Origin: an uncultured Clostridia bacterium
Lineage (GTDB): Bacteria; Bacillota; Clostridia; Peptostreptococcales; Anaerovoracaceae
NCBI GenBank assembly: GCA_938045615.1
Contig: CALIBC010000253.1
Location: forward strand, 1-40,596
Direction: 5' to 3'
DNA length: 40,596 bases
Part shown: positions 33,609 to 40,596 of the stretch, piece by piece
How positions within the stretch are numbered: the first letter of the stretch is position 1
How the letters are laid out: every line of letters begins with the position of its first letter
The notes under the pieces: model-generated
Told to the model about the DNA's origin: nothing
Databases searched by the model: none
The model's input: the letters and a program-made list of their open reading frames with translations, nothing else
Position numbers and translations under genes: made by a program

Positions 33609-34802
33609 TCAACTCCTTGGTTTGTCTTCTATCACATCTATTCCGGGCAGTGTCTTGCCTTCCAAAAACTCCAGAGAAGCCCCTCCGCCGGTCGATATGT
33701 GCGACATCCTGTCTGCAAGCCCGAATTTCTCAACGGCTGCCGCAGAGTCTCCTCCTCCTATGATCGTAACGGCTTGGCTTTCGGCAAGAATTTTAGCCAC
33801 GGCTTCGGTTCCTTTTGCAAAAGTGCTCATTTCAAACACTCCCATTGGACCGTTCCAAACAACGGTAGCGGCTTTTTTAAGCTCTTTTTCGTACAATTCA
33901 ACGGTTTTGGGACCTATGTCAAGCCCCATGTATCCCGGCACTATCTTGTCCGCATCAAAGATCACCGGTGTTGCATCGTCAGAGAATTTCTCGGCGCAAA
34001 CCGAATCTAGCGGCAGTAGCAATGAGACTCCCAAACGCTTAGCTTTGTCCATAAGTTTGCCGGCGAGTTCAATATTTTCTTCATCTATTATGGATGTGCC
34101 CGTTTCGTAGCCAAGTGCCCTGTAAAATGTATATGTCATTCCGCCGCCTATTATAAGCGTATCGACCTTTGTCAGCAGATTCTCTATGACCGGTATCTTG
34201 TCCCCGACCTTTGCGCCCCCCATAACAGCAACAAAAGGTCGTTTGGGATTCTCAAGGGCATTCCCCAAAAACTCCACTTCTTTTTCTATAAGGAAACCCG
34301 AAACCGCAGGAATATACTTGGCAATCCCCGCAGTCGATGCATGCGCCCTGTGCGCAGTACCGAAGGCTTCCTGGACGAATATGTCTGCAAGTGAAGCCAA
34401 TTGCTTTGCAAACTCCGGATCATTTTCGGTCTCCTCTTTGCGGAAGCGCACATTCTCGAGCAAGAATACCTCCCCCGATTTTAATTCTCCGATGTTTTTT
34501 CTTATGTTTTCATCCACCACTCTTGCGGCAGGTTCAAATTTCACTTCTTTGCACAGATACTTTGAAAGCCTCTCCGCAACAGGTTTAAGTGAAAACTCGC
34601 TTTTGGGTTCACCTTTCGGTCTTCCAAGATGCGACATCAATATAACCGCCGCTCCGTGTTCAATAAGATAATTTATAGTCGGCAGTGCGGCTTTGATCCT
34701 TGTATCGTCGGTTATTTCTCCGTCCTTTATGGGAACATTGAAATCACAGCGAACTATAACTCTTTTCTTCTCGACCTCAACGTCTCTGACTGTTTTCTTC
34801 AT
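33609..34802 (-). CDS. pgk: Phosphoglycerate kinase
   Basis: A 397-residue glycolytic kinase that makes ATP from 1,3-bisphosphoglycerate. N-domain motifs RVIVRCDFNVP and MSHLGRPKGEP bind 3-PG. The C-domain has VVWNGPMGVFEM and the nucleotide loop GGGDSAAAVEKFG, then STGGGASLEFLEG. The ATG at 34802 has a TGGAGAA site; an ORF extension to 34901 runs back into gap and is spurious. A short hairpin lies between gap and this gene. Confidence 0.97.
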   Translation of the reverse strand: MKKTVRDVEVEKKRVIVRCDFNVPIKDGEITDDTRIKAALPTINYLIEHGAAVILMSHLGRPKGEPKSEFSLKPVAERLSKYLCKEVKFEPAARVVDENIRKNIGELKSGEVFLLENVRFRKEETENDPEFAKQLASLADIFVQEAFGTAHRAHASTAGIAKYIPAVSGFLIEKEVEFLGNALENPKRPFVAVMGGAKVGDKIPVIENLLTKVDTLIIGGGMTYTFYRALGYETGTSIIDEENIELAGKLMDKAKRLGVSLLLPLDSVCAEKFSDDATPVIFDADKIVPGYMGLDIGPKTVELYEKELKKAATVVWNGPMGVFEMSTFAKGTEAVAKILAESQAVTIIGGGDSAAAVEKFGLADRMSHISTGGGASLEFLEGKTLPGIDVIEDKPRS

Positions 34803-34859
34803 AAATTTCTCCAGGCTAAGCTTAAATCTTTCGCATAAATAAAGCATGCAATTATCGCA

Positions 34860-34880
34860 GGCGGAACTTATTGATCCGCC
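34860..34880 (-). repeat. Hairpin between gap and pgk
   Basis: Perfect 6-bp arms GGCGGA/TCCGCC with a 9-nt loop begin 2 nt after the gap stop codon. There is no T-run, so it is more likely a processing or stability element than a terminator. Confidence 0.5.
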
Positions 34881-34881
34881 G

Positions 34882-35901
34882 CTATTTGTTGTCCACCGCA
34901 TGCATGTGTCTTATCAATTCAAGCGTTTTGTGGGAATATCCGTATTCATTGTCGTAATATGCGATCAGTTTGAAGAACTTGTCGTTTAGCTCAATCCCCT
35001 CTCTTGCGTCAAATATCGACGTGTTCGGATCCCCCACAAAGTCGCCGGAAACGACCTCATCATCTACATATTCGATAACGCCCTCCAAATAGGTTTTTGA
35101 GGCTTCCTGAACTGCCTTCTTGATCTCTTCATATGATGTCGCTTTTTTGGTTATCACGTTAAGATCCACAACAGATACATCCGCAGTGGGAACGCGGTAT
35201 GATATTCCCGTCATTTTGCCTTTCAATTCCGGGATCACAAGTCCGACCGCCTTTGCCGCACCCGTTGTCGATGGAATCACGTTTCCGAAAACGCTCCTGC
35301 CTGTCCTCCAGTCCTTCTGTGAGCGTGCATCCACCACCTTTTGCTTTGCGGTCGCCGCATGTATGGTGGACATAAGTCCCTGATCTATTCCGAAATTATC
35401 GTTGATCACCTTGCAAAGAGGGGCAAGGCAATTGGTCGTGCATGAAGCATTTGAAACCACCGTCATATCGGCTTTATATTCATCGGAGTTGACTTTATAG
35501 ACAAATGTAGGAGTTTCCTTATCCTTTGCCGGAGCCGTGATTATGACCTTTTTTGCTCCCCCATGATTTATATGAATCATTCCCTTTTCGGTAGTATTGT
35601 ATGCACCCGTTGCTTCAATTATGTATTCCGCACCGCAGTCACTCCATGGAATATTCTGCGCTTCAGATTCACTGAACACCGGAACTTTCTTACCGTCTAT
35701 CACGATACCGCTCTCGTATCTTCCCAGCTCTCTCGGAAAGCGTCCGAATGTAGAATCATACTTCAACATGTAAACCATGTAATCAATATCCGCATTTCGA
35801 ACATTGATGCCGCGTATATCTATATCAGGCATATCCATGGCTGCACGCACTATCACTCTTGCTATTCTTCCGAATCCACTAATTCCTACCTTAATTGCCA
35901 T
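34882..35901 (-). CDS. gap: Type I glyceraldehyde-3-phosphate dehydrogenase
   Basis: A 339-residue dehydrogenase oxidising GAP to 1,3-bisphosphoglycerate. The Rossmann start IKVGISGFGRIARVI, the catalytic Cys in SNASCTTNCLAP near residue 155, the partner His in TIHAATAKQ and the C-terminal YDNEYGYSHKTLELI are all intact. At the end of the second strand, where NAD-dependent enzymes have IND with Asp32, this protein reads INVRNAD, so the acidic residue that holds the adenosine ribose is absent or shifted. AAAGGAG precedes the ATG. pgk and tpiA follow. Confidence 0.96.
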   Translation of the reverse strand: MAIKVGISGFGRIARVIVRAAMDMPDIDIRGINVRNADIDYMVYMLKYDSTFGRFPRELGRYESGIVIDGKKVPVFSESEAQNIPWSDCGAEYIIEATGAYNTTEKGMIHINHGGAKKVIITAPAKDKETPTFVYKVNSDEYKADMTVVSNASCTTNCLAPLCKVINDNFGIDQGLMSTIHAATAKQKVVDARSQKDWRTGRSVFGNVIPSTTGAAKAVGLVIPELKGKMTGISYRVPTADVSVVDLNVITKKATSYEEIKKAVQEASKTYLEGVIEYVDDEVVSGDFVGDPNTSIFDAREGIELNDKFFKLIAYYDNEYGYSHKTLELIRHMHAVDNK

Positions 35902-35939
35902 CTCAAATTTCTCCTTTCGGCATAAGTAAAGTATTCAAT

Positions 35940-35980
35940 GCGCGTTCAATAAGTCCTGAAGGGCTTTATTGAGCATGCGC
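35940..35980. repeat. Imperfect inverted repeat upstream of gap
   Basis: TCAATAAG (35946-35953) pairs with CTTTATTGA (35964-35972, one bulge), flanked by GCGC on both sides (35940-35943, 35977-35980). It lies 40-80 nt before the gap start, a position that suits an operator or leader hairpin. Confidence 0.45.
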
Positions 35981-36025
35981 GGTTTAATATATCCATCATA
36001 TCCAAAGAATACTATCCAAGGATTT

Positions 36026-37444
36026 TCAGGCAAATCCATAACGTCGCCGTTTGGATGAAGATAATATCCCCATTTCCTCCCTGTATTTGGCGACCGTCCT
36101 TCGGGAGATATCTATCCCCCTCTCTTTCAGAAGATCAACGATCTCTCTGTCACTGTATGGTTTGACGGGATTTTCTCCGTTGACCACGTCTTTTATTATA
36201 AACTTAACGCTACTTGATGACAATCCCTCAGGTTCATTTGACGAGGAAATTCTGCTCGGAAAAAAATGCTTGAGTTCAAAAATCCCTTCCGGTGTCTGCA
36301 TGTATTTACCGCTTATCGCTCTGCTGACGGTGGACTCATGAATATTCAGACTGTCCGCCACCTGCCTCAAGGTAAGGCTTTTCAAATGTTCTTCCCCTCG
36401 GTCGAAAAAATCCCTTTGAAATTTCACTATTTCGCGGGCGACTCTGAAAAGAGTTTCCTTTCTCTGACGAATATTCCTTATCAACCACTGCGCAGAATTG
36501 AATTTTTCACTCAAATATTTGTTAAGATTACGATCCTCCTTGGCATTTGCAAGCAGGTCTTTATAATAAACACTTATCATCAGTGCAGGAATGTCCGAAT
36601 CGTTTACCGAAAGAGTATATTCGCCATCCTCCTTTTCCAGCAGAAGATCCGGAACTACATAGCCGATATCTCTGTCAACTCCCGGAAAACTGCGCCCCGG
36701 CTTGGGTTCTAGACTTTTGATCAGATCTATGGCAGCCTGTGCCTCAGCGGGTCTTATCGAAAGTTTTGACGCAATCTTGGTTATTCTGTTAGCAGCCACA
36801 TCCTCCAGCATGTGTTCTATTATGTGTGATATTTTCTCCGTCAATTTCCCCGCAGCAGCAAGTTGCATCTCCAGGCACTCCTCTATACTTCGCGCACCGA
36901 CACCACAAGGTTCCATGTCGCGTACATGTTTCAACACCGCTTCAACTTCACCTGCGGTTGCGCCCGTTATACTTGAGATTTCGTCATTTGAGATCCGCAA
37001 ATATCCGTTATCGTCTATTTCTTCTATTATATAGATACCTATTGCCCGCTCACGTCTGCTTAAATCGAGAAAACCCAGTTGTTCCAACAGAAAATCCTGC
37101 AGGTTCTTTTCTTCCGATGGAAAACGCCCGGTGTAATCTTCCTGCCTGCCGGAGTCGTTTTTCCATCCCCCCACCTCAAAACGGTATTCTGCCAGATCGT
37201 AATAATCGTCTTGCGCCTCAACTGAAAAATCAGGTTCCTGAATGCCGGAATCCCCCTCCGGCTCTTCCACGGAAAATTCTTCCTGCTTTTTTTCTTCCAA
37301 CACGGGATTTTCCAGTAACTCACTTTCAATATAATCCATCAGCTCGATATTATTCATCTGGAGGATCTTAATTCCCTGAATGAGCATTGGCGTCATGGAT
37401 AATTTTGCCTTTTGTTCTGTTGTAAGCTCGTAACCGATCTTCAT
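36026..37444 (-). CDS. rpoN: RNA polymerase sigma-54 factor
   Basis: A 472-residue sigma-54. Region I (1-50) has the Gln/Leu-rich activator-binding start LTTEQKAKLSMTPMLIQGIKILQ. An acidic linker follows (about 50-110), then the core-binding domain. The DNA-binding HTH is LRQVADSLNIHESTVSRAISGKYMQTP near residue 355, and the C-terminal RpoN box RRTVAKYREEMGI near 450 is the family hallmark. The Shine-Dalgarno is weak. It is directly upstream of gap, where many Firmicutes carry cggR. No sigma-54 activator or clear -24/-12 promoter was found in the window. Confidence 0.97.
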   Translation of the reverse strand: MKIGYELTTEQKAKLSMTPMLIQGIKILQMNNIELMDYIESELLENPVLEEKKQEEFSVEEPEGDSGIQEPDFSVEAQDDYYDLAEYRFEVGGWKNDSGRQEDYTGRFPSEEKNLQDFLLEQLGFLDLSRRERAIGIYIIEEIDDNGYLRISNDEISSITGATAGEVEAVLKHVRDMEPCGVGARSIEECLEMQLAAAGKLTEKISHIIEHMLEDVAANRITKIASKLSIRPAEAQAAIDLIKSLEPKPGRSFPGVDRDIGYVVPDLLLEKEDGEYTLSVNDSDIPALMISVYYKDLLANAKEDRNLNKYLSEKFNSAQWLIRNIRQRKETLFRVAREIVKFQRDFFDRGEEHLKSLTLRQVADSLNIHESTVSRAISGKYMQTPEGIFELKHFFPSRISSSNEPEGLSSSSVKFIIKDVVNGENPVKPYSDREIVDLLKERGIDISRRTVAKYREEMGILSSSKRRRYGFA

Positions 37445-37463
37445 GATAATTCAGCGCCTCAAA

Positions 37464-39089
37464 TCACTTGCCTTCCTTAAATCCGTACGCAAGGTTGATC
37501 CCATGGTCTCCACATCTTTCAAGGTCTGTCACCATATCGCAGAACACGACCCCCGCCATCGGCTCGCAATGTGAATTCATGAGTCGTTCCACATGATTGC
37601 CTACAAGCTGTGTTTCCATGCTGTCAACTTTATGTTCCAGCTCCTCAACCCTGTCCAATTTCGTGTAATCTCCGCTTTCAAAGATGTCCAGTGCCAGCTC
37701 GACTTCTTCCAAAACATCATCCGCCATTTCCCTGAGTTCCTGCCATGCATCATCTGTCATTGTAACTTTTTTTCTGTTCATCTCCTCGGCATACTCGACA
37801 ATATTTTCCGCATGGTCAGAAAGTCTTTCTAGATCGGTTATGGATATGGTCATGACAGAAACTTTGTGCATGTTTTCGCTGTTGAGTTCCAAAGCCTTAA
37901 ATTCAACCATTGCATCCGCTATGCTGTGATTGAGTATATTTACGGTCTCTTCTCTTACTCTGACCGAAGTCGCCATCTCACCGGTGTAATCAAAGAAACA
38001 TTTAAGTGAATTCCTTAAGTTTTTTGCCGCTATTCTGCCCATCCTTGTAACTTCTCTGTGTGCCTGATCTATAGCCATTGAAATAGGCATCATGGACAAA
38101 TTTATCATATATTTGAGTGTTCTTTCTTCATTTCGCTCATTCTCTATTGGAAGAAGCGGGATTATTTTCCTCGACAGCTTTATAATCTGATTGGTAAACG
38201 GTAGCTGAACGATCACCGCAATTATTGCAAAAAACGTATGTGTGTTCGCTATCTGCCGTCCCACATCGTGCGGGGACAAGCCACATATAAAATTCAATAT
38301 ATTCGGCGCCACATTTATCAATACGACAAGAATCACCGCTCTGAACAGATTGAACATAAGATTCAGAAGTGCGGTTCTCTTGCCTTCTCGGTTGGTGGTG
38401 AGAGATGCCAACAGGTTTGGGGTTACGGAGCCTATTGCCGCACCGATAACAAGATAAATTGCCGTGTTATAACTCAACAGTCCTTGCACCGCAAATGTCT
38501 GAAAAATTACCGTAGACGAGGATGAACTCTGCAATAGAGCCGTGAAAAGCACACCGAACAATATTGACAGTGCGGGATTATTCAGGTTTGAGATAAAATG
38601 GATAAATTCCCGACTCCCCGATAGAGGGGCTATGGCCAATTTCATGGTCGAGATCCCAACAAACAACATACCGAACCCCATTATAATCTCACCGATGTAT
38701 TTTACCATGCTCTTTTTTATAAACAGATACATAACCACGCCAAAGAATAAAATAAGAGGAGCATAAGCGCTAAGATTGAATGCGGTGATCTGTGCCGTCA
38801 CGGTTGTGCCTATGTTCGCTCCCATTATTACTCCTATGGCCTGCGTGAGTTTCATCAGACCGGCATTGACAAATCCTATAACCATGACATCAGTTGCCGA
38901 TGAACTCTGTATAAGCGCCGTCATGAAAAGTCCCACCAGAACCGCAACATATTTATTCGTGGTAGCCTTTTCCAAAACAGACTGCAGATTGGCTCCTGCC
39001 GCATTCCTGAGTCCCGATGACATTATCGTCATGCCGAACAAAAACAAACCAACTCCACCCAATAGCGAAAAGATACCGAATATTGACAT
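37464..39089 (-). CDS. Na/Pi cotransporter family protein with PhoU-like C-terminus
   Basis: A 541-residue sodium-dependent phosphate transporter-like protein. Two inverted transport repeats carry the QSSS signatures (ALIQSSSATDVMVIG near residue 58 and ALLQSSSSSTVIFQT near 190) among about eight membrane segments. The cytoplasmic C-terminal part (about 330-541) is helical and PhoU-like. Transport direction and ion are inferred from the family. The ATG at 39089 has a strong GGAGG; an in-frame codon at 39146 does not. The next gene downstream, rpoN, starts 20 nt later. Confidence 0.92.
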   Translation of the reverse strand: MSIFGIFSLLGGVGLFLFGMTIMSSGLRNAAGANLQSVLEKATTNKYVAVLVGLFMTALIQSSSATDVMVIGFVNAGLMKLTQAIGVIMGANIGTTVTAQITAFNLSAYAPLILFFGVVMYLFIKKSMVKYIGEIIMGFGMLFVGISTMKLAIAPLSGSREFIHFISNLNNPALSILFGVLFTALLQSSSSSTVIFQTFAVQGLLSYNTAIYLVIGAAIGSVTPNLLASLTTNREGKRTALLNLMFNLFRAVILVVLINVAPNILNFICGLSPHDVGRQIANTHTFFAIIAVIVQLPFTNQIIKLSRKIIPLLPIENERNEERTLKYMINLSMMPISMAIDQAHREVTRMGRIAAKNLRNSLKCFFDYTGEMATSVRVREETVNILNHSIADAMVEFKALELNSENMHKVSVMTISITDLERLSDHAENIVEYAEEMNRKKVTMTDDAWQELREMADDVLEEVELALDIFESGDYTKLDRVEELEHKVDSMETQLVGNHVERLMNSHCEPMAGVVFCDMVTDLERCGDHGINLAYGFKEGK

Positions 39090-39197
39090 GCTGACCTCCA
39101 GTGTTTTCATGTGATAGCTTCCCCACGTGTTCAAAAAACAATACACTCGTCAATTTCACATGGATACGCCCTACAGTCATAAATCAAACCAAATACT

Positions 39198-39225
39198 ATA
39201 ATAGCATAAATTAAATTTTAAGCAA
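39198..39225 (-). promoter_or_regulatory. Promoter of the Na/Pi transporter gene
   Basis: On the minus strand TTGCTT (39220-39225), 16 nt, then TATTAT (39198-39203) preceded by TGC, an extended -10. The predicted start near 39191 gives a leader of about 100 nt. Confidence 0.6.
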
Positions 39226-39245
39226 TTTTATAATCCAGAAATCCT

Positions 39246-39716
39246 CTATCCCAATCCGGGAAAATCGAGCTGCCTCAGGGCCTCAAATAGAATAATATTT
39301 GCCGAGTTCGCAAGATTCAATGATCGCAGCCTCGTATTTTGACTCATCGGAATTCTGATCGTCGAATCCTTTTTCTTCTCTATAAAGTCTCTGGGCAAGC
39401 CACGGGTTTCTCTGCCAAACAAAATCATGTCCCCATACTCATATTTCACATCCGTATATCTTTTGCCGCCTTTGGTTGTCGCCAAAAACATCCTTTTGTC
39501 CATGTGGCTTTTCAAAAACTCTTCCAGACTGTCATGAACTTCAAGTTTTACGAAAGGCCAGTAGTCCAGACCCGCTCTGCGAACCGCTTTGCTGTCTATG
39601 TCAAAACCAAGCGGCCTTACCAAATGAAGAACCGAATCGGTAGCCGCACACGTTCTTGCTATATTTCCGGTATTGGGCGGTATCTCAGGTTCAACCAGCA
39701 CTATATGAAATCCCAT
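39246..39716 (-). CDS. trmL: tRNA (cytidine/uridine-34 2'-O)-methyltransferase TrmL
   Basis: A 156-residue SPOUT methyltransferase acting on the wobble base of tRNA-Leu. Motif 1 is VEPEIPPNTGNIARTC near residue 8, motif 2 is ILFGRETRGLP near 98, and motif 3 is IPMSQNTRLRSLNLANSANIILFE near 120; together with the short length these are typical of TrmL/CspR. GGAGGATGG precedes the ATG. It lies between the transporter and the tRNA cluster, apparently as a separate unit. Confidence 0.95.
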   Translation of the reverse strand: MGFHIVLVEPEIPPNTGNIARTCAATDSVLHLVRPLGFDIDSKAVRRAGLDYWPFVKLEVHDSLEEFLKSHMDKRMFLATTKGGKRYTDVKYEYGDMILFGRETRGLPRDFIEKKKDSTIRIPMSQNTRLRSLNLANSANIILFEALRQLDFPGLG

Positions 39717-39777
39717 TCCATCCTCCTTATTTTTCTCATATGGGTCTTATTTTTACACCATAAAAGAATCATCCAAC

Positions 39778-39816
39778 AAAAAAGAAACCACCGAACTCGA
39801 TGTTGGCAGTGGCTTC
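39778..39816 (-). terminator. Intrinsic terminator of the tRNA cluster
   Basis: On the minus strand GAAGCCAC (39809-39816) pairs with GTGGTTTC (39784-39791, one G-T pair), followed by TTTTTT (39778-39783). It lies 14 nt after tRNA-Phe. Confidence 0.8.
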
Positions 39817-39829
39817 CAATCCGTTAAGG

Positions 39830-39905
39830 TGGTGCTCAGTCTCGGAATCGAACCAAGGACACAGGGATTTTCAGTCCCTTGCTCTACCAACTGAGCTAAC
39901 TGAGC
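39830..39905 (-). tRNA. tRNA-Phe (GAA)
   Basis: A full cloverleaf. The acceptor is GCTCAGT/ACTGAGC, the anticodon loop CTGAAAA sits between AGGGA and TCCCT, and the T-loop is GGTTCGATTCC. The CCA end is encoded. It is the last tRNA of the cluster. Confidence 0.96.
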
Positions 39906-39931
39906 ACAACAATAGCGTAAATATTAAATTT

Positions 39932-40008
39932 TGGTGGGCCACCAGGGACTTGAACCCGGGACCTGCCGGTTATGAGCCGGATGCTCTGACCAACTGAGCT
40001 AGTGGCCC
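39932..40008 (-). tRNA. tRNA with CAU anticodon (Met, or Ile2 after lysidine modification)
   Basis: A full cloverleaf. The acceptor is GGGCCAC/GTGGCCC, the anticodon loop is CTCATAA, and CCA is encoded. The C4-C5 pair of the acceptor is a feature of Ile2 tRNAs recognised by TilS in some bacteria, but elongator Met cannot be excluded. Confidence 0.9.
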
Positions 40009-40019
40009 ACGTCATTTAA

Positions 40020-40096
40020 TGGTCGGGGTGGCAGGATTTGAACCCGCGGCCCACTGGTCCCAAACCAGTTGCGCTACCAAGCTGCGCTACACCCCG
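40020..40096 (-). tRNA. tRNA-Pro (UGG)
   Basis: The acceptor is CGGGGTG/CACCCCG, the D-arm GCGCAGCTTGGTAGCGC, and the anticodon loop TTTGGGA gives UGG. The CCA end is encoded. Confidence 0.96.
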
Positions 40097-40219
40097 AAAA
40101 TAATCGGTCAAGATCATCAAATACTCTTTATTTCTTATTACTATATCTCTTATTATTTCTTATTTTATCATTGCCTGTATTTATCGATTGTTCTATGAAA
40201 ATCACGCTGTTTAATCAAA

Positions 40220-40295
40220 TGGCAGGGGCAGAAGGATTTGAACCCTCGACACGTGGTTTTGGAGACCACTGCTCTACCAACTGAGCTATACCCCT
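40220..40295 (-). tRNA. tRNA-Trp (CCA)
   Basis: The acceptor is AGGGGTA/TGCCCCT with one G-T pair, the anticodon loop is CTCCAAA, and the discriminator is G with an encoded CCA. About 120 AT-rich bases separate it from tRNA-Pro, containing no clear gene. Confidence 0.96.
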
Positions 40296-40305
40296 ATAAT
40301 AAATA

Positions 40306-40397
40306 TGGCGGAGAAGGCGAGATTCGAACTCGCGCGGCCCTAAACGAACCCTAACGGTTTAGCAAACCGTCCTCTTCAGCCACTTGAGTACTTCTCC
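40306..40397 (-). tRNA. tRNA-Ser (GCU)
   Basis: A class II tRNA of 92 nt with a long variable arm. The acceptor is GGAGAAG/CTTCTCC, the anticodon loop is TTGCTAA, and the discriminator G is followed by an encoded CCA. Confidence 0.96.
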
Positions 40398-40432
40398 ACG
40401 GATTATTATCGGCGCATAAGTGAGTCCATCAA

Positions 40433-40518
<86 letters not shown>

Positions 40519-40542
40519 ATACGATCGGCATTCGTAAAATCT

Positions 40543-40596
40543 TGGTGACCCATCGGAGATTCGAACTCCGGACACCTTGATTAAAAGTCAAGTGCT
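40543..40596 (-). tRNA. tRNA-Lys (UUU), cut by window edge
   Basis: The 3' two-thirds is present: anticodon arm CTTGA-CTTTTAA-TCAAG, T-arm with GTTCGAATC, and the encoded CCA. The 5' acceptor strand and D-arm lie beyond the window. Confidence 0.93.

Noticed and set aside
32839..34110. Long plus-strand ORF (423 codons)
   Set aside because: It lies antisense to tpiA and pgk, whose catalytic motifs are complete, and shows no family motif or ribosome site of its own.
36026..39245. Sigma-54 (-24/-12) promoters near rpoN
   Set aside because: I scanned the leaders of neighbouring genes for TGGCAC-N5-TTGC patterns and found none convincing.
40097..40219. AT-rich spacer within the tRNA cluster with AATAAGAAATAA-like repeats
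   Set aside because: Low-complexity sequence; no ORF, tRNA or reliable promoter hexamer pair.

Overview
This window looks like a chromosomal segment of an anaerobic, Gram-positive Clostridia-type Firmicute. The support is: a dut-dgt-dnaG-rpoD-trmK-nif3 block; an IspH-ribosomal protein S1 fusion of the kind known from Clostridia; a membrane pyrophosphatase with the K+-dependent signature; an rpoN-gap-pgk-tpiA-secG order; A/G-rich Shine-Dalgarno sequences (AGGAGG) before most genes; and SigA-type TTGACA/TATAAT promoters. The exact genus cannot be read from the sequence. No transposase, phage gene or CRISPR array was seen.

Left part (1-9.9 kb), all on the minus strand: murI, a YkvI-like transporter, a 58-residue membrane protein, an M16 peptidase, dut, dgt, dnaG and rpoD form a tight run ending in an intrinsic terminator. 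trmK and a Nif3-family gene follow. The RNase P RNA gene then starts from its own promoter, which lies over the end of nif3, and runs off the left edge.

10.0-15.9 kb, plus strand: pepF, nadK and an RluA-type pseudouridine synthase, then the ispH-S1 fusion with its own promoter and a strong terminator. pepF and murI have face-to-face overlapping promoters.

16.0-23.4 kb, minus strand: an eight-gene Tad (tight adherence, Flp-type pilus) locus. In transcription order it encodes TadZ/CpaE, the CpaF/TadA ATPase, TadB, TadC, a Flp1-like pilin, TadE, a DUF5702/TadG-like protein, a second TadE-like pseudopilin carrying tandem HxxxC...CxxC modules, and a DUF6382-like protein without an FHA domain (nine genes if that last one is counted). 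It reads from a consensus promoter. Several subunits are atypical, which makes this the most interesting accessory region. No prepilin peptidase is present.

23.5-29.0 kb, plus strand: an FMN riboswitch followed by two intrinsic terminators controls ribD-ribE-ribBA-ribH (riboflavin synthesis). thiN (thiamine pyrophosphokinase) follows, then a crotonase gene with its own near-consensus promoter.

29.2-39.7 kb, minus strand: a two-gene membrane-protein unit; hppA; secG with its own promoter; tpiA, pgk and gap (lower glycolysis); rpoN (sigma-54); a Na/Pi cotransporter with a PhoU-like tail; and trmL. The right end (39.8-40.6 kb) is a minus-strand tRNA cluster read as Lys-Ser-Ser-Trp-Pro-Met/Ile2-Phe and closed by an intrinsic terminator.
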